Below, in pieces: positions 11,483-22,881 of a stretch of DNA of 64,000 nt. Both the position numbers and the translations under genes were made by a program. Location of the stretch: contig JAJEKV010000022.1 of NCBI GenBank assembly GCA_021234155.1, positions 5,479,852 to 5,543,851 on the forward strand, given 5' to 3'. Positions within the stretch are counted from its first letter, which is position 1; every line of letters begins with the position of its first letter. The DNA comes from Isoetes taiwanensis. Its lineage: Eukaryota > Streptophyta > Lycopodiopsida > Isoetales > Isoetaceae. The notes under the pieces were generated by a model, which was not told where the DNA came from, did no database searches, and saw nothing but the letters and a program-made list of their open reading frames with translations.

Positions 11483-12935
11483 GTCTGGAGTATGGTTTCC
11501 TATGTTTCCAAATTACCCACAGGCATAATGATCTAATTGTATCCACAAAGGAGGAAGTACTTGCAAGGAAGTCAAAAAGATCATGTTCAGCAGCTGGAAT
11601 TGCACCAATATGATTGCCTATCCAGGTCCAAAAGGGGGTCAGCCAAGGGCAAATAAATATGTGTGTAGAGGACTCGGCTTGGCCACAGCCTAAAGGACAT
11701 CTGTCAGAGTTTTGATTATTATACTTAGCCCTGTGAGCATTAGACTTCAAGCTTTTGTTCAGGAAAAGCCACCTGAAAAGAACAACCTTCTTTGCACATT
11801 GAAGTTTCCAACCTTTTCTTATAACCTGAGTGGCTTCCTGTTCTGTACAACCCCATTGATTGGCAACTTTAGTGCTCTGGTCCCCCAACAGCAGGGAATA
11901 AGCTTTAGCCATACTATACCCTTTGCCATCCATGGTCCAGTTCTGCTCCACTGTCTGTGTTCCCCTCCCTCTATTGTGCCTTGTTAGGGCTTTGTAAATA
12001 TTTCTATTGGAAGTGGTATCTTGTAGGAGACTAGAAATTTCTGGCCATGTTTTCCAGTTCTCACCATCTGCCATGTTACCAATTGTGCACAAGCCCTTAT
12101 CCATCCACTCCTTGTATTTTCTTGGATGTTTAAGAGCTAGGCATCCATCATCTTCACTAACCAGCCCTTGATGCCAGAAAAAGTTGAAGTTTTCTGAGAC
12201 TTGTTCTATTGGATTTGCTTTAAAGCACACAGATACCTGGTTCCAAGCTTGAATAATCCTTCTCATTATGGTGGAGGTGCCTGACCCTGGATTAAGTTGA
12301 TAAAAGGCTGAGTCAGGAAGATGGTGAGGTGTAGATGGGCTTCCCACTAATGTAGTCTTCCCAACCCAATATTTAGTGAAAATAAGGGCAGGAGATTTAG
12401 CAGCTGGGTCCAGGGCTCTCCAGACCAACTTAGCTGCCAGAGCTTGGGCCTGCAAGAAAAGATCTTTGCATCCCAATCCTCCTTTCTTTCTAGGTAGAGT
12501 CAAGTATTTCCATCCTACCATGTGTGTGCCCTGCCAAATGAATTCCTTCATTATGACCTCTAGCTCCTGGTAGGTCTTCCTGTCTGCAATTATTGCTGAT
12601 GAGAAATAAACATGAGAACTGACAATAACACTGTTGATTATCTCTATTCTCCCAGCTAAGGACAGAGACTTGGGATACATTTGAAGTTTTTTCTTTATCT
12701 TGGTCACAATGGGTTCCCAAAGGCCATGTAGACTCATGTTGAGAGCTAATGGAAGACCTAATAATTTGGTAGCTTTCTGAAGACCACAAACATTTATCCC
12801 CTCAATATGATCCTCAAAAGTTTCAGAAATGAAGGCACAGTTTTCCTTGTTCAGGACCACCCCAGAAGCATTCCCAAAAAGCTCCATGGCAGAAAGGAAA
12901 TTTCGAATACTGTCCCCTTGTCTTTTTAAGAACAC
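11469..12935 (-). pseudogene. LINE 1 ORF2: end of RT and zf-RVT domain
   Basis: 488 codons are open. The frame begins just after the RT catalytic box (TFVFLKRQGDSIRNFLSAME) and continues through the thumb/connection region (SLAGRIEIINSVIVSSHVYF, MVGWKYLTLPRKKGGLGCKD) to a plant-LINE zf-RVT domain. In that domain WKLQCAKKVVLFRWLFLNKS, then CPLGCGQAESSTHIFICPW, gives the Cys/His ligands. The catalytic YxDD itself lies just upstream in another frame and reads Y-D-D with one residue missing. Confidence 0.9.
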
Positions 12936-13018
12936 AAAGGTGTCGTCATAGAGTGTCTTTTGTGCCTGGAAGATTTAAGCAACTAATTCTCTTATCTTGT
13001 TGCATCTTCATGATAAAT

Positions 13019-14971
13019 CTAGTAACCATTTCTGCACTCAAAAAAGGAAGAGGGAGAGCCATTAACCAAAACTGTTGAGCAGCCAGTTACATTGAAGCCA
13101 ACTATTTTTCCAATAACCTGATCTGAGAATCCAAGCTGTGCCATGGCCTTGTAAAGGAATTTCCAGTCAATGGTATCATAGGCTCTTTTAAAATCCAATT
13201 TTAAGAGCACACAGCCTTGATTGGTCAGTTTATTCCAATGTAGACCTTCATAGGCTCCAATGAAGTTGTCCAAGATGCACCTCCCTGGAAGAAATCCAGA
13301 TTGTACTAGACAGATCTTATTCTGAAGAATCTTTTTTATCCTGTTGGCAAAGATCTTAGCCAAAACTTTATATGTCACATTTGTTAATGAGATAGGCCTC
13401 CAATCCGAAAAATTGATAGGCATATCTACCTTTGGGATTAGGGCAATTAGGCCTGCATTGATTGCTGGATGTAATTTTTTAGCCTGCCAAGCACCCTGTA
13501 CAAATGTAACTATGTCCTTGTTCATTACATCCCAGAAGTGATCATAGAATTCAGGAGGTAGCCCATCAGGTCCAGGGCTTTTCCCATGAGCCATACTCCT
13601 TAATGTACTTAAAATCTCAGCTTCCATTGGAACTGCCAAGAGCTGTACATCCTGAATGTGATCATCCTTTGGACCAAGGTACTCAAAGAATTCATCCATT
13701 TTAGCACTGTCATTATCCTTAGCTGTAAATAATTCCTTGTATTTAGTGTAAAACAGTTTTTGGATGTCCTCTTGTTTAGACAACTCTTGCTGATTGTCAT
13801 CTCGAACTGAGACTATCCCATTGTTCATAATTCTGCTTTTAGCAGCTCTGAAAAAGAATTTTGAACTGCAATCATCCATGAAATTCACATATAGACTTCT
13901 GTTTTTTATGGCCAGACTTTTAGCTTCATATTCTTCAATCAACTTGACCTTCCTTTCCAGGGACTCCTCTTTCTGTTGCAGTTGCACATTAGCTTTGTCC
14001 AAAAAGAGACTCTGCCTAACATCTCTTATTTCCGAGTAGACCTCCATTTTTTCTAGCCTTTTTTTCCTGTTCCATTCCTTGCCCCACAGCTTAACCCAAT
14101 TTTTGATTTGTTTGTTTCTGCATATAAACTCCTTCATAGAGCCACTTGCATTCAAGTGCTCTAATGACCTATAAAATCTGGTGAACTCCTCACAGAATGC
14201 CTTGTTATTCAGGAGACTGACATTAAATTTGAAGGGAGTGTCAGCACACCTGTTTTGAGGAAAAATACTAGTGTCCAGGATCTGTGGGTAATGATCTGAG
14301 ATTGAGTTGCTACAATCATTGCTGATAATCAAATTATCCCAGCCATCCAAAGTGGAAATACTGGTATAATATCTGTCTAAAAGACAATAAACTCTGTCAT
14401 TTCCTTTTCTCTTATTGCACCAAGAGTATGCATTAGAGGAAGAAGGAGCATGGTATATGAAACTATGAGCCAATTTATCCCATTGAGTTCTCTCTCCTCT
14501 GGACATGTTGATCTTCTTTCCTGCTTTTTGCTCCCAAGATGGAGTATTATTAAAGTCACCACTGAGAATCCAGTTACTGGTATTCTGACTTTGCAACCAG
14601 TTTGCCATAGTTTTCCATTGCTCTTCTCTTTCTTCAGGAGATGTAGAGGCATAGACATTTATGATGCCTACTTGCTCTTGCCCAATCTTCAGGAATGCCA
14701 CCTGCCATCTACCTGAGGGGTGTAGGAAGGAATTTACCATTCTATACCCATTCCAAGCAATGCAGATGCCTCCTTTTGTGCCATCTGCAGGGGACCAAAT
14801 GGATTCACCATTGGGGAAAATCCAATTTCCCAAGTTTGAGGCTTCAAAGGCTGGCAACATGTGCTCCTGTAGAAGAATAATATCTGCTTTGAGCTCCTTG
14901 AGAGCTATTAGAGCCCTTTTCCTTTTCAGGGGGCCCTTAATTCCTCTTAAGTTCCATGTGACTATCTTCAT
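13019..14971 (-). pseudogene. LINE 1 ORF2: APE endonuclease and N-terminal RT
   Basis: 650 codons open from ATG at 14971. The N-terminal exonuclease-endonuclease-phosphatase domain shows MKIVTWNLRGIKG, IILLQEH (catalytic Glu), WILSGDFNNTP (metal site) and SISDHYPQIL (SDH catalytic motif). A linker with NFMDDCSSKFFFRAAKSRI leads into RT: GKSPGPDGLPPEFYDHFW, LIPKV...FSDWRPISLTN, QSGFLPGRCILDN, LLKLDFKRAYDTIDWKFL (first catalytic Asp) and STVLVNGSPSSFF. It then ends at a stop. About 40 residues, including the usual RQGCPLSP block and most of YADD, are missing before the next frame resumes, so RT is dead. Confidence 0.95.
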
Positions 14972-15227
14972 TGGGTTTTGGAACTTCTGGAGTTTCTGGT
15001 GACATGCCCATTCTCCCTGGGGGTATAGACCTTTTTCTGTCTTTTTTTGATCTGTGGCAGAGGAGTAACATAGTTTTGCTCCTTTAATTCACTCCCCAAC
15101 TCCTCTTTACAGACATCTTCATCCTCATCCTCCCAGAATTTACCATAGAGTCTGGAAGAAGGGTCTTTCAGTTCCCTTAGCTTAGCTGCTGGAGTCTTGA
15201 ACTCTTCCCTTTCCAAGGTTAGGTCCA
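14968..15227 (-). pseudogene. LINE 1 ORF1, C-terminal fragment
   Basis: About 85 codons (MDLTLEREEFKTPAAK... to SSKTQ) overlap the ORF2 start by a few bases. It is basic/acidic and without a zinc knuckle, which fits the tail of a plant LINE ORF1 product. The 5' part of ORF1 is absent. Confidence 0.55.
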
Positions 15228-15343
15228 TCTAGTAATACTATTAGGCATTTGATTAAGCTTTGTAATGCCTATTGTTTCAAGGAAAACAGAGATAATGTCT
15301 ACTAGATATGGTCATTTTCACAATCTGTTGTAAATGGGTATTC
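15225..15343. repeat. Flanking direct repeat, right of LINE 1
   Basis: Partner of 10549-10660; begins CCATCTAGTAATACTATTAG exactly at the LINE 5' junction. Confidence 0.75.
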
Positions 15344-15507
15344 TAGTTGTGTAAGCCTATATGAAACCTATCTCCTCACATTATTAGTATCTACAAGCAG
15401 GATATGCTTCAAGAACACTAATAAAAGCAACATAATCTCCATTTTGAACACATACAATGGAAGTCCAAGGCCTTACAACTGTTTTGCACATTCTAACAGA
15501 TACTATA

Positions 15508-15720
15508 CTAATAGTTAATGTAAAGATTAAGCAAGTGAATGAATTTACTCTCTGCTAAATGCATATTTCCTACAGAAGCAAGGACGTTGATAAAGATAAT
15601 GGTATCAGATGTCATACTTTCCATTTGCATTTGATGTAGCAATTTCAAGGCCTCCACGACACGTCCCTGCTTCACATATCTAGAATTCAGAGCATTTTTT
15701 AAAACTAAGCAATACCTCAA
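15508..15720 (-). pseudogene. Pentatricopeptide-repeat (PPR) fragment
   Basis: The minus-strand frame contains a PPR-like unit: NALNSRYVKQGRVVEALKLL, then HQMQMESMTSDTIIFINVLA, then a second partial unit SVGNMHLAESKFIHLL. The spacing and residues match plant P/PLS-class PPR repeats, which are organelle RNA-binding proteins. Only about 1.5 repeats are visible and neighbouring sequence shows no more, so this is a relic of a larger gene, possibly the one the LINE disrupted. Confidence 0.6.
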
Positions 15721-16863
15721 AAGAACTCTATGTGTGCAAGGTGAAAGACGAAGATGAATATGCAGAAAATGATGTGATCAAAACCATGACAGTGCATCAG
15801 CATAGCATGCCTAGACCATGAGGAATACTCACAACCTGAATAGCAACTCAACTCCTTCTGTGAGATAAACCCTCAAGCAATCAACCCACGAGCCATCTTT
15901 GGGCCTTCACTGCTTCAAGAAAGAATTTGTAGACTCACAACTGATGTGGTATCCGCTGTAACTCCAAAGAATACACAACAGATGAATCTTTCTCTTCTTT
16001 CGATGTAGCAATTTGCAAATTCAGGCAAAGACAACCTGTTTTAAGACCGAACCAAATATTCGATCAAAACCTAGAGCCTGCACATGATTCCAGTTTCTTC
16101 TTCACAGAGCCCATGCTTGCTTTGATTTCTATCACGGCACCACTATCTTCCGGATTCCTACACCTTATTCATCTACCTAACTAGGGCGAGGCAAAATACT
16201 GAAGGGGCACACGGCGGGCGCTATTTGAGCACCATAACTCGCCATCCGACAATCTACTGGAAATAAGTGATGGAAATAAGTGAAGCACGGTCATTCGAAC
16301 AAGTCAGAAGCACTGTAGTTATTATATATTGCAAATGAAGCACAGATCTTCTAACATTCATACTTGTAACAGAGCATTAGATCAGATTCTGCAGATTCCA
16401 CGATGGCATCGATGCAATCTCTAATTGAGAGATGTGGCTAACCGATAGAGGCCGGATTTACGGCAAAAGCGGGATGAGCATTACCTTTAAGGAAGAATGA
16501 TCTAAGGAGTGGACCATTTGTGAGGATGCCGTAAGAAAAACCCCAATCCGGAAGAACAACAACAACAAGGGTTACAATAACTCCTACTACTGCATGAGAG
16601 AAGGCGCCTTGAATGAAGCGGAAACAATGCCGGATTTCCAAGCAAGAATCCAAGGTGCAGAATCCGAGGTGCAGAAGCCATAGCCAAGTCCGGCAGATAG
16701 CGTTTGTGTAGCAGGCTGATAATGGGGCTGGATGACCGACCATTTACAGGCAGCAGCCAGTTTTTAGCAGTCATCAGCATATGCCAGGTATATGCCAGCA
16801 TATACTTGAATATGCCCACATACCCACATAAACGAGGGTTTGCCCCCCTAGGGGCAACCCAAA
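15721..16863. other. No gene recognised
   Basis: Mixed-composition sequence. Two overlapping minus-strand frames at 16438-16819 carry no recognisable domain and read as chance. Confidence 0.45.
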
Positions 16864-17888
16864 AATTGAAGTTTTGAAAACCTTGATTATCTTTTGGAAA
16901 ATTGTTGAAAGGAGCATGTATTACTTAAAGTTTTATATGGTTTTTGCAAGTATGAGTATGCCAAAACTGTATAATGCTGATGTTAGAAATATGGTTTGGG
17001 TTTTTTAATGTCTTGTAATTTATTTGTTTTAGTACTTTCCAAGAAGTCGAATATGGGTTTCTATTTAGGGCACAGGGCAGGGCGGTGGCCATGGCAGTGT
17101 GTTTCTGCCTAACAGACGGATTTGGACATGCACAGGAGCAAGCTTTGCAAGAGATATTTTGGACGGCAAGGCATGAGATGTTTTAGATGACAGATGTTTT
17201 GTTGGGTCTGTTCCTCGGCTCAGAATGGATGAAGTTATGTTAGATGAAAAATTGATTCGTTCCTTGATCTCAGAATGGGAGAATTTGTCAGGTCTGCTTC
17301 TTCTCATTAAGTGCAGAAGCATGTTTTGGACGGCAAGATTCCGGAGATGGTGTGTGGCAGGATTTCGGAGATGATGTTTGTGCAGGAGCAAGTACCAGAT
17401 GATTTTTGGACAGAGGATCGCATGGTTTTGTTTCCTGAAGTTCTTTTGGTCTGTTTGTTATTTTAGCATGTTGGTTTGTCCTGGATTTCAACTCCAGTAT
17501 TAAGTAGGTGCCGATTCAACTGGTATTATCCATTCATATCCGGCACTATGGTACTGATTCAGTGGGGTTCAAATCCTCATGTTTACATGCAAATATGTCT
17601 GGTGTTTCTGGACTTGGCTTATTTTCTAGCGTTGTCTGTTGTATATTTTGCACATGAAAGGTTCGTTGCAGTTCCAATGCTTTACAGGTAAGCTTGAACC
17701 ATCATTGGCATTCACAGGGTTGTTTTCTTCTTCTTGTTCTGTGTTATGCTGATGTCTGACAATCTCTTGGAGATGTGCTCATTATTCTTATGTGGTGCAG
17801 ACGCTCTTTCCTGCAGAAGTGCAGGTTGCTTCAGCAAGTTCAATTCCTTGTAGATTACTTGTAAGTCAGCAGCAGACGAGCTTTCCTT
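16864..17888. repeat. Repeats A and B joined (copy 2)
   Basis: 16864-17035 matches 1178-1345 and 17055-17888 matches 4452-5289, in the same order and orientation, with only about 20 bp between. The parts look like one ~1-kb unit that was split, or lost internal sequence, in one copy. Confidence 0.88.
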
Positions 17889-18634
17889 CAGTTCATGGAA
17901 AAGAGAGTTGTATCAGAATCTGTGTTTACACACCTGTAATGTATTTAATGTGGCTTAATTGCATGTGTTATGTTTAAGCAAGAATCCTGTCTAAGAGACC
18001 ACATTAGTCATGATACTCATGTATGATATTGTTGCTCATGTATGGTCGCCTGCTACCGTGACCCCACCTCAGAGCGACGGTAAACCCCCCGTCCCTACGC
18101 TGGTTATCGCCAGGCAGCCATGGGTATCCCCGTCCAGGTGTCGTCGGCTGGTGGCCAGGTGTCGTTATCTAGGTTTTCCTTCAACCGAGACACCAAGTTC
18201 CATCATCCGTGCCTGCAATGACCTCTGTCGTGACTTGAATGTCCCTGGCACCGTGCACTAGATGACCACGCTCGTGCACTAGATGACCACGTCCGTGTTG
18301 AAGAAAATACCCCGAGCATGCCGATTTGAAACGAATTCAATGCGGGTTTGAAACGATTTGGCGCCCAAAGCTTGCACTCGATTGCATTCTTCGAAATTGA
18401 ATTCTCCGACACCCGCTATGGCTTCCATGGCCATAAAATCTCGCCCTCCTTTCACAGTTCAAATGTTATCGAGGAGGAGGCCGAAAGAACACGAAAGATA
18501 GCCATGGTTTCATGAATTAGAGGGCACATAAGAGAACCGATGCTGAAAGGGGTACCGGGAGACCGGCATCATCCAAGAGGGTTCAAGGCGCCCGACAAAG
18601 AGGAGGGCACCACAGTTCATTTTTTTTTTTTTTT
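17889..18634. other. No gene recognised; 21-bp tandem duplication
   Basis: GC-richer stretch before the pogo-type transposase, probably its 5' flank. CGTGCACTAGATGACCACG is repeated in tandem at about 18252-18294. I could not identify terminal inverted repeats. Confidence 0.4.
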
Positions 18635-20430
18635 CAATGCCAAGGAGGCCGAGTAGGATCAGAGGTCAATGGACGTAAGAGCAAATGCTCGACATCCTCA
18701 AGAGGTGTTTAATATGGCATTTCAATTAGAGAGGCTTCTAGGAGGTCCGGTATACCGAGTCCACAATCGTGATTGGTTATACGGTTAACAAGCCACAAGC
18801 AAACAAATCATCCACGATATTGACAACTCTCCAAGAGGAGGAGCTCGTCAATTGGGCCCCTTAGCATGGCGCAGCAAGGGATGGGGGTTTTGTTTATCTG
18901 TCAAGGGAGAAGGCAAAGGCCAAGATGGCTAAGCGAGGGGCTCATGTGGTGAATCCGAGTACCGTGCAAGAAGTGGTGGAAGCTCTTTAAACAAAGACAC
19001 CCTAAGTGGCTCTAAGGAGTCCGAAAACCCTAGATGTGGCGGGGCCCGTGCCATGACACAGGAGAACCTCGACAACTTCTATGCCGGGCTTAAGCAGATT
19101 TATGCTGAATTTGCATTCCCCGCCTCAAGGATATGGAATGCTGACGAGACTGGAATTCAGGCAGGGAAAGTGAAGGGGTTGAAAATCATAGCTAGAAAGG
19201 GGGGGAATAGGGTGAGTGAGGTAGTTATGAACAATAGGGAATGGGTTACTATTTTGGTTTGTGTTAATGCTGAGGGCACAGATCCCCAACATGTATATTT
19301 TCAAAGGTAATCGATGAGGCAAGATCATATTGCAAGATGTGAAGAAGGTGCCATTCAGTCGCGGGTAATCTTCGGCTTGATGACATCGAATCCTTAAGTC
19401 ATGGCTGTCACATTTTGGCAAAGAAGAGTTCCGTGTGGTGTATCCCCGCACCAGCCTCACCTTATCATATTGGATGGTCATGGCGCTATGTAGAGCTGGA
19501 AGTCATATTGGAGGCAAAAGAGAAGGGCATCCACTTTGCCTTATTGCCTCCACATACATCTCATAGACTTCAGCCTCTAGATGTGGCATGCTTTGCCCCT
19601 TTTAAGGCAGCATTCAAGAGGCATAGAGCTGCCTACATGGTAAGCAAAGGGAGGGCAGAACCAAAGAAGGAGGAGATAGCAGAATTGATTTCCCAGTCAG
19701 TTGCATGCGGCCTCACACCCCAGAACATCAAGGCAGGTTTTAGGGCAATCGGTATCCGCCCTTTGACCAGAAAAGGTTAAGCCAGTCAAGAATGTACCAG
19801 GTTTGGGAGGGTGCATGTTGAAGACATTACAAAGAGCCAGAGCAAGCCGGAGAAGATTACCATCCGTGATATGGCACAAGTGGAGGCGCTTTGACATGGC
19901 GTAAGTGCACCAACTATGGGAGGCTTTACCAGACAACTCCCAAATGAAGTGCGAATGACCAAATGCCACACAATCCAGCTTGGTGATCATGTGCCACAAG
20001 CCGGCCATGTGGAACCTAACCATGAATTGCCCATTGAAGGTGCCGGCCAGAATGAGTCGCATGCCAATGATGTTGGAGGTTCTCAAACATATGGCATGCC
20101 ATCACGCACCATAAGGGCAAGGAAGAGAGGCTTTGCCCCCAGATCCGAGAGGGAGAGTTCACATATCAAGTGATGGTTTTGTGAGGCATTGAGAGCGTAA
20201 CAAAGCTAGAAGGGCGAGGGCCGAGAAATTGAAATTGGAGCAACCGCAAAGAAGGAAGGTTGAGGCTGCAAGGAGGAAGGCTTGAAAGGGAGCAGGCCGC
20301 CAAGAGGGCACAAGCTAACAGGATGAGAGAGAGATGAGGAAGTTGGTCGATGAAAGGGAAGCCGCAAGTGCCGCAAGGCTTAGGGAGTTTATGTACCCAA
20401 GGGGGTCTGTCTAGAGTGGCATCCATATTT
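18635..20430 (+). pseudogene. Pogo/Tigger-type (Tc1-mariner superfamily) transposase, decayed
   Basis: Starting at ATG 18635 the frame reads MPRRPSRIRGQWT, stop, EQMLDILKR, the N-terminal psq-like helix-turn-helix. A CENP-B-like HTH follows (EEELVNWA-type remnants near 18840, then NPSTVQEVVEALF near 18953). The DDE_1-type catalytic core is split over frames: IWNADETGIQAGK (first Asp, about 19133), then LDGHG near 19470, then GIHFALLPPHTSHRLQPLDV and FAPFKAAFKRH (19415-19780 frame). Many stops and frameshifts make it inactive. A Lys/Arg-rich tail follows to about 20430. The family is cut-and-paste and normally duplicates TA; ends were not found. Confidence 0.85.
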
Positions 20431-22815
20431 GGTTTTCAAAGGGTGTTGAGCGAGGAGGTTAAGACAAGAAGATTACAGTGAGGAACAGGGCTTAGGATTA
20501 GACAAGGGTTAAGTCCACTTGGGGCACCCATTGCAGAAATCGACGCCCCGAGAATTGACCAAAGGGCTCTTCAACTGCTTGTACACCGCTAGTCCCCGTG
20601 GTAGACCTGAACTCCCAACCTTTGGATGATGCCGATGAAGAGCAAGTCATGTGCGCTTTAGATGACACACATATCCGCCGGGTGATCTTGGTCATGAGCA
20701 TCACGTAAGTATCGAGGGTTGCATACCTCTTGTTAGGCCTCGTAGCAAACCCAATCAACACACTCAATTCCCCAATGAAGAGGTGGGACTTGCCTCGCCC
20801 ACACAAAACATCTTGACATTGGTCACGGCAACTCAATGAGACCGACACCCGTGGATGGTGAACTATGCCGCAGCCCAATTCGACCCGAGCATGACCAAAG
20901 TTGCTTTGCAATAGACAAGGCAAGGATTATCAGGGAAATGGTGGAAATTGGGGTGGACCCTGGAATTGTGAGCCGTGCAAAGGAGATGGATGTTGGGTTT
21001 GCAAGGATATGGAGGGCTGACATGGCTCGAGTCACCCAGCCAACTCCAAGGTTTGGGGAGGGGACCTCATTCATAGCTACACCCGCTGATAGCCAGGTAT
21101 GTTTGGTCACGTTGTAATCTTAATATTCAGTTCACCTTTTATTTGGCAATCGCTATTAACGTATTAATGTGCACAATGTATCCAAGACTCGGATGAAACC
21201 CAAGACAATTAAGCATGTCGACAACTCATTGTACATAATATATGAAGGAAAATAGTGAACTTGTTGTACAAGATTTATGGCTAAGATAGTGAACTGATTA
21301 AAATAGTGTTTGTTGCACATTCTGCTGTTGCATGGACCCGACACGAACACAACCATAAATAAATAACAGTAGAAGTGAACATAAACAATGAACAGCAGTG
21401 AACCGCAACAGTGACAGTAAAAACAGGATCATTCCATTACACAAAAATAATGTTCAGACAAAATTGAGCCCTCAGGCTGCACAAAATATGCCCGAAGGGC
21501 CGTTTCACAACATGAAGCAAGAGGAGGCGAGGATCGTCCAGGGGGGGCCTTTTTGTACAAAGGGGGGCAGCAAAGAAAATTAACCAACGGGGGCTTTGGA
21601 ATAGCACATGGTCGCCTTCGATTATGATTTGGCAAAGGATCAGGTCAGCCTCGAACGAGCCCGGCCAACTTGAGAGACTATTTCGGCGATACCTCGACGC
21701 CGATTTAAGAACCGGCAACCGCCAGATCTCAGTAAAGTCACCAAAACAGCCCTAATCTTGAAAGAGTTAGGAGTGGTAGAGGTCGAGGAGGAGCTAACAG
21801 GGGAGGATGGCGCTACGGAGGTATGCGAAGCTCTCTTGGACGGGATCATACCCGCCACCCCTCACTATCCATGACCTCCGCACGGACCCGGATAACTGGT
21901 TCGTCGTGCATCCATGGCGCTAAACCCCGTGAAACACAAACGACAAAGCACAAGATCAATGGAAGATAAGAAACAAAAAAACATATCGTAACCCGAGAAC
22001 ATACCTCGACGCCTTAAACCCCTGGATGCTTGAAAGGAAATGGCGATCTTCCCCTCGCCGACGCTCAATTTAAGGGCTTAATCGCAATGATGGGCCAGAT
22101 TTCAAGAATCCGCCTTTACAAAATTAATTAATTGGCATCCCGGACATGGCCGAAATGTTCGGGCCAAATTGGGTGAAGAATTGGAGTTAGAGTGGAGAAA
22201 TTACCTCACCTCTCGCGGAAGTGGGCCAAAAGACCAACGGTTACCGCTGGCGGTACCTCGAACGCCCGGTACCATACGTATTGGTAGTCGGGCGACCTAG
22301 ACCTCGTGATATGGCACCTAGGCCCGCCACTAATAATGAGATGTGGCCTCCGGCGGGAGCGGGCGTGGCGCTTGAAATCCAAAGAATTGCGCCGAGAGGT
22401 GGCAACATGTGCGCTGACGCGGCACCTCCCCGCTGCTTAGCACCATAAAAGGCCGCTAAAGAGGGCCTCTGCACCGCTAAGTGTGGTTTGGGGACAGCGA
22501 GGGTGGACGTTGGACCCCCTTCTTGATGCCACCATAACTTTCAATGGAGATTGAATTTCGAAAAGTTTCTTCCGGGGAAGTTGTTGAGGACAACATTAGG
22601 TATCCCAATAAATTGACAGATCGAAATTTGGGTGAAATCCGGATGTTTAAGGACAATTTGCCCCTTAAGTGCGCGGAACATGGCGACCATACCCTAATTC
22701 AATTACGTTTCTCTTCATCTTTTGTGTGTCAATATTCAATGTATAATATGAGCCAATATGTTGTTCCATTGACTGCATAATTGACTTGGGGACCTTAGCC
22801 TCTAAATCATAGGCT
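20431..22815. other. No confident gene
   Basis: A minus-strand frame of 141 codons (20923-20498) and a plus-strand frame of 93 codons (20836-21117) overlap; I recognise neither. 21400-22500 is notably CG-rich compared with its surroundings and full of short frames, consistent with an old methylated transposable element or base-call artefacts. Confidence 0.4.
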
Positions 22816-22819
22816 GACG

Positions 22820-22881
22820 TGGAACATGGGGTGACCCCATTTTCTTTTTGGAACATGGGGTGACCCCATTTTCTTTTTGGA
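22820..22881. repeat. ~29-bp tandem duplication with internal palindrome
   Basis: GAACATGGGGTGACCCCATT followed by TTCTTTTTG is present twice in tandem. TGGGGTGACCCCA is itself palindromic. Confidence 0.9.

Larger units (their letters stand above)
10709..15227 (-). mobile_element. L1-like LINE (LINE 1), 5'-truncated in ORF1
   Basis: A minus-strand non-LTR retrotransposon about 4.5 kb long. A 27-nt poly-T at 10709-10735 is the poly-A tail in reverse. Reading leftward from 15227 come the C-terminal end of ORF1, then ORF2 with an APE-type endonuclease, reverse transcriptase and a Cys/His C-terminal domain. ORF1 starts abruptly at the junction with the flanking direct repeat, so the element is 5'-truncated. 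ORF2 has a deletion in the RT and later frameshifts, so it is inactive, though much of it is well preserved. Confidence 0.93.

Noticed and set aside
16438-16819. Overlapping minus-strand frames as a membrane protein
   Set aside because: Composition is irregular, no domain is recognised, and two frames overlap equally well.
20498-20923. 141-codon minus-strand frame as a gene
   Set aside because: No recognisable domain, no supporting context, and it overlaps other frames of the decayed transposon region.
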